A DNA stretch of 19,327 bases from contig JAAXHZ010000153.1 of assembly GCA_012270625.1 (NCBI GenBank), positions 1 through 19,327 on the forward strand, in the 5' to 3' direction. The position numbers were made by a program, and so were the translations under genes. Below the pieces are notes generated by a model, which made no database searches, was not told the origin of the DNA, and worked only from the letters and a program-made list of their open reading frames with translations. This stretch comes from Dehalococcoidia bacterium (lineage in GTDB: Bacteria > Chloroflexota > Dehalococcoidia > SAR202 > UBA11138). Shown here piece by piece: positions 1 to 5,414 of the stretch (position 1 is its first letter; every line of letters starts with the position of its first letter).

Positions 1-278
1 CAGAACAGCGCCATCTTCTCTTCGAGTGGACGCTCCGTGTTGATCATGCGATACAGCCAGCGAGTGTTCCACGGCTCAACCGAGTCCGGATTGTTGAGCT
101 CGAGCCAGTACCGGATCACGACATCGTCCGCCACCTCTGGGAATCGCTCTGGGTGCAGCAGGTCTTCTACGATGTCCTCGTAGCTCTGGTTGGCGTAGTC
201 CTCGAGTTCTGCGCGCGTTGCTCCAAATCCCGCCCGACGCATCAGGTGGGCAATCAGGGCCAGATCAGTGGATGGCAT
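1..278 (-). CDS. DUF1800 family protein, N-terminal part (cut by window edge)
   Basis: The reverse strand is open from an ATG at 278 to the window edge, giving the first 92 residues. The start (MPSTDLALIAHLMRRAGFGA) matches the opening of DUF1800 proteins, where a HLLRRAGFGAT-like segment is followed by a helix-rich region and then a P-L-x-E-K-M-x-L-F-W segment. That second block is visible here as PLEEKMALFW just before the edge. Full-length family members are usually 450 residues or more, so most of the gene lies outside. The biochemical function of DUF1800 is unknown; in many bacteria it sits beside a DUF1501 gene, which would be expected further left. A purine-rich GGGAGAG lies about 7 bases before the ATG. 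The gene is co-directional with the dioxygenase gene upstream of it, 89 bases away. Family assignment is from motif memory; the start is likely but not certain. Confidence 0.78.
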   Translation of the reverse strand, partial: MPSTDLALIAHLMRRAGFGATRAELEDYANQSYEDIVEDLLHPERFPEVADDVVIRYWLELNNPDSVEPWNTRWLYRMINTERPLEEKMALF

Positions 279-311
279 GATCGTTCTCTCCCGCTTCCCT
301 AAAGCCTTCTA

Positions 312-347
312 GCCAGTTTCCGAGTCTTGGAGACGCCGACTCCTGGC
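312..347 (-). other. Imperfect hairpin between the dioxygenase gene and the DUF1800 gene
   Basis: Read on the plus strand, GCCAG (312-316) and GAGTC (322-326) pair with GACTC (338-342) and CTGGC (343-347), with a five-base bulge on one side. No T run follows on either strand, so it is not a convincing terminator. It may be a processing or stability element in the minus-strand transcript, or chance. Confidence 0.3.
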
Positions 348-367
348 CTTTGTCTGCATCCAGCCTT

Positions 368-1237
368 CTATTCGAATCCCAACTCGATCAGCTTGGCCAC
401 CATGCTCTGAATGCGCGGACTGTCGCTGTACAGGAACTCCGGTTCATACGTCCGATCCGACTTAGTGTACTGGAGAGCGTCCCGGGCGACCGAAGAGCCC
501 GCATACTCCCTCTTGAGAAGCTCGATATGCTCATCAGTCTTAGGCGCTTCAGCGAAATTCATTGTGAACATGCGTCGTCCGGTGTGTCCGCCGAAAGAGC
601 CGTGATATATGTGCTGATTGAAGAACACCACGTCGCCCGGCTCGGACTCAAGCGGGAATCCTGGCAGATCAGAAGGCTGGACGCTAAAAACAGGCTCGTC
701 GTCATCCCCCACGAGATCGCGGAACTGCTCCAGGTCTTTCTCTGAGCCCCTGCCTTCAGCAATCGTCTGCTTTACCCGCCAGTAACGCATGGGTTCGAGG
801 TCTTTGTGAAGAGGATGCCGGTGCGAGCCTGGGACCACTCGAAGGCAGCCCGTGTCCGCTGTAACCGGATCAAGGTACATAGCCACCTTGATGCGTGTGT
901 AGTTCAGCTCGATCCCTACGGCATCCGGGTGCCATGCAGTGTCGCCAACGTAGAGGTTGCCATCCGACCCTCGCCAGATAAAGTCAGGGCCCAGCAGCTG
1001 CTCGATCGGCCCATGTATGCGATCGTCCTCGACCAGCTTCCTCAGCAAGGGCCTCTTCTCGACGAACGCGAGCACCGCGTGTCGCTGCTCACCTGAGAAA
1101 GGTTGACCTTGCCGGTCTTCTTCGAGGACATCAGTGAAGTCGGCGATGATGTCGGCAACTTCATCAGGTGAAAATGCCTGACGAGTAACTATGAATCCAA
1201 ACGTCTCGAAGTGCGAAATCTGCGCCGGCGTCAGCAT
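368..1237 (-). CDS. Phytanoyl-CoA dioxygenase (PhyH) family Fe(II)/2-oxoglutarate oxygenase
   Basis: A 289-residue cytoplasmic protein, normal length for the PhyH family, which hydroxylates small organic or CoA-linked substrates using Fe(II), 2-oxoglutarate and O2. The iron-binding triad is visible as H103-x-D105 (in AWHPDA) and H212 (in YHGSFG), and R221 in GRRMFTMNF is placed to bind 2-oxoglutarate. The core double-stranded beta-helix is marked by YTRIKVAMYLD (about 113-123), GCLRVVPGSH (130-139) and GDVVFFNQH (201-209). The start ATG has AGGGGGAG about 6 bases upstream. A TATAAT box with an adjoining perfect dyad lies 52 bases upstream. Substrate cannot be told from sequence: family members act on phytanoyl-CoA, ectoine, phosphonates or natural products. 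No signal peptide is seen. Confidence 0.9.
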   Translation of the reverse strand: MLTPAQISHFETFGFIVTRQAFSPDEVADIIADFTDVLEEDRQGQPFSGEQRHAVLAFVEKRPLLRKLVEDDRIHGPIEQLLGPDFIWRGSDGNLYVGDTAWHPDAVGIELNYTRIKVAMYLDPVTADTGCLRVVPGSHRHPLHKDLEPMRYWRVKQTIAEGRGSEKDLEQFRDLVGDDDEPVFSVQPSDLPGFPLESEPGDVVFFNQHIYHGSFGGHTGRRMFTMNFAEAPKTDEHIELLKREYAGSSVARDALQYTKSDRTYEPEFLYSDSPRIQSMVAKLIELGFE

Positions 1238-1288
1238 AGCGTCTCCCCCTGACTATACGAACTCACTTCCGGCTGGAAAGTAGTGCGC

Positions 1289-1315
1289 ATTATACCCGAT
1301 TTCTGGCGAAATCGG
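1289..1315 (-). promoter_or_regulatory. Candidate promoter of the dioxygenase gene with overlapping operator-like dyad
   Basis: On the minus strand TATAAT (1294 to 1289) lies 52 bases before the dioxygenase ATG. Directly upstream of it, covering the spacer and -35 region, is a perfect 8-base inverted repeat, ccgatttc (1296-1303) and gaaatcgg (1308-1315), with a 4-base centre. No good -35 hexamer is present, which fits a promoter that depends on or is blocked by a bound regulator. The role is inferred. Confidence 0.45.
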
Positions 1316-1347
1316 ACTAGGTAAAGCCCTGTGTTATTCACAAAGTC

Positions 1348-1719
1348 CTACTCCGGTACCCTGGTCGCGTGCCATGAAGTCATCTGCCACACTCCATCGT
1401 TGTTGACGTAAACGACAGTGTACTCGAGAGAGAAGTGGTTGCCGTTGACGTGAACGTGCGCGCCTCCTCTGACGATCGCGGAGTCGCCGTATGTCCGCAC
1501 TGTCTTCGGCGTCGGTGTAATCGACTCGTAGTTGAGTCTTCCAGAGCCGATTCCGCTGACGAAGCTCTCTTTAGTGTCTATCGCCGCGCTTGTGTGCACG
1601 TAACTGAGGTCGTCGGCTAGAATGCGGTCGAGCGTGTCAACGTCGTTCTCAACCATAGCGGTGAGACGTTGAGATTCCAAGTCTAGTATGGTCTGCGTTA
1701 ATTCCTGTGTCTGAGTCAT
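1348..1719 (-). CDS. Small NTF2/SnoaL-like (DUF4440-type) protein
   Basis: A 123-residue single-domain protein. The N-terminal helix with LESQRLTAMVENDVDTL, then LADDLSYVH, and the closing strand with WQMTSWHATRV are typical of the NTF2-like/SnoaL/DUF4440 cone fold, whose members are small ligand-binding proteins or isomerases and hydrolases. The ATG at 1719 is chosen over an upstream in-frame ATG at 1779. GGAGAGG stands just before it, and the longer form would begin inside the predicted promoter (1761-1789). The family is too diverse to name a substrate. The dioxygenase gene follows 110 bases downstream on the same strand, so the two may act on related small molecules, although the dioxygenase appears to have its own promoter. 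Confidence 0.8.
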   Translation of the reverse strand: MTQTQELTQTILDLESQRLTAMVENDVDTLDRILADDLSYVHTSAAIDTKESFVSGIGSGRLNYESITPTPKTVRTYGDSAIVRGGAHVHVNGNHFSLEYTVVYVNNDGVWQMTSWHATRVPE

Positions 1720-1760
1720 AGCCCTCTCCAATGAAGCGTGCCGCCATATTTCTGAACGCG

Positions 1761-1789
1761 ACTGTAGCAAGGGTAGCACTTTGAGTCAA
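1761..1789 (-). promoter_or_regulatory. Sigma-70-type promoter of the NTF2-like gene
   Basis: On the minus strand TTGACT (1789 to 1784) and TACAGT (1766 to 1761) are separated by exactly 17 bases. Five of six and four of six positions match the vegetative consensus. Transcription would start near 1754, about 35 bases before the ATG at 1719. This is among the clearest promoters in the window. Confidence 0.6.
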
Positions 1790-1855
1790 CGAAAGTCGGC
1801 GCGCCGTGGCTGACAGTTCCGAAGAGACATCCTGACCTATGAGGAGACATCCAAA

Positions 1856-3550
1856 GTGATCGGTTTCAGCAGTTCAGACTATTCCCAGCCCTTCGATCTC
1901 AAGATCGACGTGCAGGTGCCGATGAGTGACGGCGTCAACCTCTCGACCGACGTGTATCTGCCGAAAGCTGGCGGTCCATTCCCCGCTCTTCTTGTCCGCA
2001 CCATCTACGACAATCAGTCCCCTAATCTGATCGAGGCTGCCGAGCGATTCGTTGCGAGAGGATACGCCGTGGTCATGCAGGACTGCCGGGGCAGATTCGA
2101 CTCGGGCGGAGGGTGGCAGCCCTACGTGAACGAGGCTCAGGACGGGCACGATACTCAAGAGTGGATAGGCTCCCAAGACTGGTGTGACGGCAACATTGGG
2201 ACCTTTGGCACTTCATACGTTGGATTTACGCAGTCGCTCACCGCGCCTCTGCGCAGCAAGTATCTCAAGGCTCTTGTGCCCACCGTCTCCCAGCAGGACA
2301 ACTTCGGCCACTTCTACATCGACGGCGCCCTCCAGCTGCACGTAGCGATGAACTTCATCAACATGGCGGGACGCACCATGCAGCGTGGAAGCAGAAATGC
2401 GATGAACTCAGCCGAGTTCTACAGACGGTTGCCGCTGGTATCGGCGCTCGACGACATTGTCGATCTCCCCTTCTATCGAAACGTCATCACCCACTCGACG
2501 TTTGACGACTTCTGGAAGAGCTACAGCATGAGATACAGGTACGAGGACGTGGAGACACCAGCGCTGATCGTTTCGGGTTGGTACGACAATCTCGTCCACG
2601 AAGCGTTCAAGCTCTTCGAGGGGTGGACAACCAGGTCGCGTTCGGCTGAGACCAGACGCCTGACCAAGCTCCTCATCGGCGGCTGGAGTCACGGCAACAT
2701 CGGTTCGAGCGAGCCCTTTGGGACAATCAGCTTTGGACCAGCAGCGGGTATGGACTTTATCGAAGAGCAGCTGCGCTGGTACGACAGACGTCTCAAGGGT
2801 ATCGACAACGGCATGGACGATGAGCCGCCGGTCCGCATATTCGTCATGGGAGACAACGAGTTCAGATACGAGAACGAATGGCCTCTGGCTAGAACCGAGT
2901 ACACGCGCTACTACCTTCACAGCGAGGGTGGAGCCAACTCCATGTATGGAAACGGCGTGCTGTCCACCGAGAGGCCCGGAGACCAGCCACCGGATCGATA
3001 CAGCTACGACCCCAACGACCCCGTGCCGACTTTGGGCGGACAGATCATGGCCATACAGATGACTGTCAGTGGTCCGTGGGACCGCAGGCCGGTCGAACGC
3101 CGGGACGATGTACTCGTGTACACAACCGAACCCCTGACAGAAGACGTCGAGGTGACCGGACCAGTGTCCCTAAATCTGTGCATCCAGTCCAGCGCGCCAG
3201 ACACCGATTTCACCGGGACCCTCGTCGATGTCCATCCAGACGGCAAAGCGATCATAATCTGTGAAGGCCTGCTCAGATGCCGATACAGAGATTCCATCGA
3301 AGAGCCAACCCTGATGGTTCCGGGAGAGACTTACGATCTGACCGTTGACATGTGGGAAACCAGCAACGTGTTCAAGGCAGGCCACCACATTCGCCTGGAA
3401 GTCTCCAGCAGCAACTTCCCAAGGTTCGACAGAAACTTGAATACAGCCAGCCAGCCCGGGATGGATGCTGAAATGGCGGCAGCCGACCAGACTGTTTTCC
3501 ACGACTCCGAGCGCCTGTCATACCTCACTCTGCCGATCATTCCCCGGTAG
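1856..3550 (+). CDS. CocE/NonD family serine hydrolase (X-Pro dipeptidyl-peptidase S15-like)
   Basis: A 564-residue alpha/beta hydrolase with the full CocE layout. An N-terminal catalytic domain opens with VPMSDGVNLSTDVYLP (21-36). The nucleophile is S120 in the GTSYVG motif, the acid is probably D244 in GWYDN, and the base is probably H279 in WSHG. A helical cap lies around 150-230 and a C-terminal jelly-roll domain runs from about 340 to 560. Known members hydrolyse esters or amides (cocaine esterase, glutaryl-7-ACA acylase, X-Pro peptidase), so it is a cytoplasmic acyl hydrolase of unknown substrate. No signal peptide is present. The start is GTG with GAGGAG (1841-1846) nine bases upstream. 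It is divergent from the NTF2-like gene across a 136-base gap; the ABC ATPase follows after 172 bases. Confidence 0.92.
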   Translation: MIGFSSSDYSQPFDLKIDVQVPMSDGVNLSTDVYLPKAGGPFPALLVRTIYDNQSPNLIEAAERFVARGYAVVMQDCRGRFDSGGGWQPYVNEAQDGHDTQEWIGSQDWCDGNIGTFGTSYVGFTQSLTAPLRSKYLKALVPTVSQQDNFGHFYIDGALQLHVAMNFINMAGRTMQRGSRNAMNSAEFYRRLPLVSALDDIVDLPFYRNVITHSTFDDFWKSYSMRYRYEDVETPALIVSGWYDNLVHEAFKLFEGWTTRSRSAETRRLTKLLIGGWSHGNIGSSEPFGTISFGPAAGMDFIEEQLRWYDRRLKGIDNGMDDEPPVRIFVMGDNEFRYENEWPLARTEYTRYYLHSEGGANSMYGNGVLSTERPGDQPPDRYSYDPNDPVPTLGGQIMAIQMTVSGPWDRRPVERRDDVLVYTTEPLTEDVEVTGPVSLNLCIQSSAPDTDFTGTLVDVHPDGKAIIICEGLLRCRYRDSIEEPTLMVPGETYDLTVDMWETSNVFKAGHHIRLEVSSSNFPRFDRNLNTASQPGMDAEMAAADQTVFHDSERLSYLTLPIIPR

Positions 3551-3722
3551 TAGTGTCTGGTTGACCAGCCTGCATCTCAAATAGCCGAAAGACCCTGCCA
3601 AAGACCAGTCTCATGCTGTGACTCTGCGCTCAGAACCATATGGTAAAGTAGTCAAGAGAAGGGTTAGCCAAATGTGCTGGACGACATTCTCGGGACTAGC
3701 AGCCTAGAGGGTATCTTAAGTC

Positions 3723-4424
3723 TTGATAGACTTGAATGGCATTTCCAAACACTACCAGATCGGTCCGGTCGAGGTTCGCGCGCTGGACAACGTCGATCTC
3801 CACGTTGCTGATGGCGAGTTCGTAGTCGTGCTCGGTCCATCAGGGAGCGGCAAGACGACACTGCTCAACATCATTGGAGCTCTCGATACGCCCACATCGG
3901 GCAGCGTCTCCGTTGGTGGCCAGGACATTACACACTCATCACGCGCCGAACTGTTCGCGCTGAGGCGCGAGACTGTGAGCTTCATCTTCCAGAGCTTCAA
4001 CCTGTTCCCGGGACTTACTGCCCTGGAAAACGTCGAGTTTGGCATGGATGTATCGGGAAAGCGTCGAGACGCATCTCCAGAGTCTGTACTCGACGCAGTG
4101 GGACTCGGAGACAGAATGGCCCACTTTCCCCACGAACTGTCCGGCGGAGAGCAGCAGCGCGTCGCGATCGCAAGGGCGCTGGCTACGGGAAACCCCGTTC
4201 TGTTAGCCGACGAGCCTACGGGGGAGCTTGATTTCAGGACAGGCGCTCAGATCCTGGAGCTGCTGATCGAACAAGCGTCCGACGACCGCGCCGTTTTGGT
4301 AGTCACCCACAACAGGGAAATATCACGCATAGCCGACCGGGTCGTAGAGATGAGCAGCGGGCGCATCGTCAGTGACGGCCCACCACCGGGCGGCAAGACC
4401 CCCCTCTCAGAGCTGCGCTGGTAG
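3723..4424 (+). CDS. ABC transporter ATP-binding protein, MacB/LolD type, without adjacent permease
   Basis: A 233-residue ATPase with all expected motifs: Walker A GPSGSGKT (38-45), Q-loop Q90, signature LSGGEQQR (139-146), Walker B VLLADEPTGELD (159-170) and switch H196. The overall pattern (MIDLNGISKHY, VEVRALDNVDLHV, FIFQSFNLFPGLTALENV) is that of the MacB/LolD group, which drives FtsX-like permeases exporting lipoproteins, peptides or drugs. The start is TTG at 3723: a stop codon lies six bases upstream in frame (TAA at 3717-3719) and the protein begins exactly where the family begins. GAGGG lies about 13 bases upstream. No permease gene flanks it on either strand, which is unusual for this group. 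A perfect 10-base hairpin follows the stop, so it appears to be transcribed alone. Confidence 0.92.
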   Translation: MIDLNGISKHYQIGPVEVRALDNVDLHVADGEFVVVLGPSGSGKTTLLNIIGALDTPTSGSVSVGGQDITHSSRAELFALRRETVSFIFQSFNLFPGLTALENVEFGMDVSGKRRDASPESVLDAVGLGDRMAHFPHELSGGEQQRVAIARALATGNPVLLADEPTGELDFRTGAQILELLIEQASDDRAVLVVTHNREISRIADRVVEMSSGRIVSDGPPPGGKTPLSELRW

Positions 4425-4430
4425 CAGGGA

Positions 4431-4466
4431 AGTTCGCCAATCCCGAATCCAATCGCTTGGCGAACT
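4431..4466 (+). terminator. Perfect 10-base hairpin after the ABC ATPase gene (possible terminator)
   Basis: AGTTCGCCAA (4431-4440) and TTGGCGAACT (4457-4466) form a perfect inverted repeat around a 16-base loop, starting 6 bases after the stop codon. No T run follows, so it is not a standard intrinsic terminator. It could be a 3'-end stability structure, a factor-assisted terminator, or a binding site belonging to the next gene. Confidence 0.45.
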
Positions 4467-4529
4467 CAGAACACTCTTCCGGTATGCAGACCATTTCATT
4501 TGCACGCCTAGAGTGTGTATTCCCACGTT

Positions 4530-4546
4530 TTGATACAATATATCAA
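4530..4546 (+). promoter_or_regulatory. Candidate promoter/operator of the His-rich gene
   Basis: TTGATA (4530-4535) and TATCAA (4541-4546) form a perfect 6-base dyad with 5 bases between the arms. A good -10 hexamer, TACAAT (4534-4539), lies inside it, 111 bases before the ATG. No clear -35 is seen. An AT-rich dyad over a -10 box is the usual place for a repressor, for example a metal-sensing one, but no regulator gene is in the window. Function is inferred. Confidence 0.35.
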
Positions 4547-4597
4547 CGATTACCCTAGCTAATGAGCGTATTACTTGCGTATTTGCTTCAAATCTGC

Positions 4598-4607
4598 GAC
4601 AATTGTC
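4598..4607 (+). promoter_or_regulatory. Palindrome GACAATTGTC upstream of the His-rich gene
   Basis: A perfect 10-base palindrome 43 bases before the ATG. Its left half, GACAAT (4598-4603), also falls 17 bases after TTGCGT (4575-4580), so it could be the -10 of a weak promoter nearer the gene. It is either an operator or chance. Confidence 0.25.
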
Positions 4608-4640
4608 ACTAGGCAACACAGCCCAGTTCAAGGAGTCATA

Positions 4641-4646
4641 AGGAGG
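4641..4646 (+). promoter_or_regulatory. Strong ribosome binding site of the His-rich gene
   Basis: AGGAGG lies 4 bases before the ATG, with a second AAGGAG at 4630-4635. It is the best Shine-Dalgarno match I saw in the window and supports translation of this very small, low-complexity gene on this strand. Confidence 0.75.
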
Positions 4647-4650
4647 TAAG

Positions 4651-4854
4651 ATGCCACACGACATTCACGAGTGCGACGAGCATGAGCACCATGCTCACGA
4701 GCACGACATTCACGAGTGCGATGAGCATGAGCACCATGGCGATGAGCAGGGACACGTCCATGACTCGCACGAGTGCGACGACCACGAGCACCACGAGCAC
4801 GTGCACGATCCCCACGAGTGCGACGACCACGAGCACCACGCAGACGAGCACTAG
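4651..4854 (+). CDS. Small His/Cys-rich acidic repeat protein, probable metal binder
   Basis: I do not recognise this as a named family. The 67 residues contain 24 His, 4 Cys, 12 Asp and 14 Glu and no Lys or Arg. It is built from four tandem units: residues 4-18, 19-37, 38-52 and 53-67. Each has the core D-x-H-E-C-D-[ED]-H-E-H-H and one Cys (C8, C23, C42, C57). Three units are 15 residues long; the second has four extra residues. At the DNA level units 1 and 2 are almost identical over 34 bases and units 3 and 4 are close, suggesting two rounds of duplication. The composition predicts tight binding of several Ni, Zn, Cu or Co ions, like Hpn-type histidine-rich proteins. No signal peptide or membrane segment is present, so it should be cytoplasmic. 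A strong ribosome site precedes it and an intrinsic terminator lies 115 bases downstream. Metal binding is inferred from composition. Confidence 0.8.
   Translation: MPHDIHECDEHEHHAHEHDIHECDEHEHHGDEQGHVHDSHECDDHEHHEHVHDPHECDDHEHHADEH
4660..4851 (+). repeat. Four in-frame tandem repeats within the His-rich gene
   Basis: Units are at 4660-4704, 4705-4761, 4762-4806 and 4807-4851 (45, 57, 45 and 45 bases). The shared core encodes H-E-C-D followed by [ED]-H-E-H-H. Units 1 and 2 differ at one base in the first 34. Units 3 and 4 share the run cacgagtgcgacgaccacga. All units keep the reading frame, as expected under selection for the protein. Confidence 0.85.
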
Positions 4855-5300
4855 ACCAAAACAGAATAGTGGCTAACCCGAGGCGACTTTTGCGGATTCC
4901 ACCGGAAAGTACCAGGACATAGTCCAGACTGGGGAACGCCATCGCATTCTGGCCCTCGTAATACTTTCGAGTCCCGCCGCAACTGACGAAGTTGGCGGGA
5001 CTCATTGTTTTGGTCTTGTCCAGTAAGTAAAAGCGAGTAACTTCAAGACCGCCGCAAAGTTGATTTCAGCGCGTTCAAGGATCTGAGATGCAACGTTCGA
5101 GTCCATCCGGTGGAGTTGTGGCGTTCTTCTCGCAGGGGAAGCGGATGCGCAGCGTGTGCTACAATTCAGCGTGGTCGTGTTGCGTGAGATCGGTGTTGAC
5201 CAGTGACGGACTCAGAGTGAGGCTAACCGCTAAATGCTCTGTCCACAATCCACTTGGATCAAGCCTAAGCTCATCGCATCGGATCGCACCCTCTCGCAGA
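4855..5300. other. Intergenic region between the His-rich gene and tRNA-Glu
   Basis: This holds the terminator at 4969-5011 and no gene I can support. Bases 4855-4968 would be the 3' untranslated part of the His-rich transcript; I could not fold them into a known RNA. In 5012-5300 there is a possible -10 box, TACAAT (5160-5165, preceded by TGTGC), that could start a tRNA precursor with a leader of about 130 bases, and a TTGACC (5196-5201) without a good -10 partner. An open frame at 5088-5315 runs into the tRNA and lacks any family resemblance. Confidence 0.5.
4969..5011 (+). terminator. Intrinsic terminator after the His-rich gene
   Basis: GAGTCCCGCC (4969-4978) pairs perfectly with GGCGGGACTC (4994-5003). 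Inside it AACT pairs with AGTT past a 2-base bulge, leaving a 5-base loop. The stem is followed by attgtttt (5004-5011). The T-rich tail is on the plus strand only, so it ends plus-strand transcription coming from the His-rich gene. Confidence 0.8.
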
Positions 5301-5376
5301 GGCGCATTCGTCTAGGGGTCTAGGATACCACCCTTTCAAGGTGGAGACACGGGTTCGAGTCCCGTATGCGCTACCA
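5301..5376 (+). tRNA. tRNA-Glu (anticodon UUC), CCA encoded
   Basis: A complete cloverleaf of 76 bases. The acceptor strands are GGCGCAT (5301-5307) and ATGCGCT (5366-5372). The D arm begins GTCTAGGGG. The anticodon stem is CCACC/GGTGG with loop CTTTCAA and anticodon TTC at 5335-5337. The T arm is ACGGG-TTCGAGT-CCCGT, then A73 and CCA (5374-5376). The D arm and anticodon loop are typical of glutamate tRNAs. The first acceptor pair in this register is G1-U72, a wobble, instead of G-C. The gene converges on pcrA/uvrD, whose stop is 38 bases downstream. No T-run terminator follows. Confidence 0.93.
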
Positions 5377-5414
5377 GCGCCCATTACCTGTGCGTCAACC
5401 TAGGGACGGCCCTG

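Noticed and set aside
3557..3568. Small hairpin ctggt-tg-accag after the CocE gene as terminator
   Set aside because: Only five pairs with a two-base centre and no T run; too weak.
4636..4851. Antisense open frame over the His-rich gene giving a very hydrophobic, Val/Leu/Met-rich peptide that looks like a membrane protein
   Set aside because: Reverse complements of His and Asp/Glu codons give Val, Met, Leu and Ile codons, so hydrophobicity is a by-product. It has no ribosome site, while the sense strand has an excellent one and a matching terminator.
4651..5011. His-rich frame plus terminator as a histidine attenuator leader
   Set aside because: No histidine biosynthesis gene follows; the next plus-strand gene is tRNA-Glu. 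The His codons are mixed with Cys, Asp and Glu in regular repeats over 67 residues, unlike a short leader with a run of His.
5088..5315. 75-codon plus-strand frame before tRNA-Glu
   Set aside because: It runs into the 5' end of the tRNA, has no recognisable domain and no convincing ribosome site.
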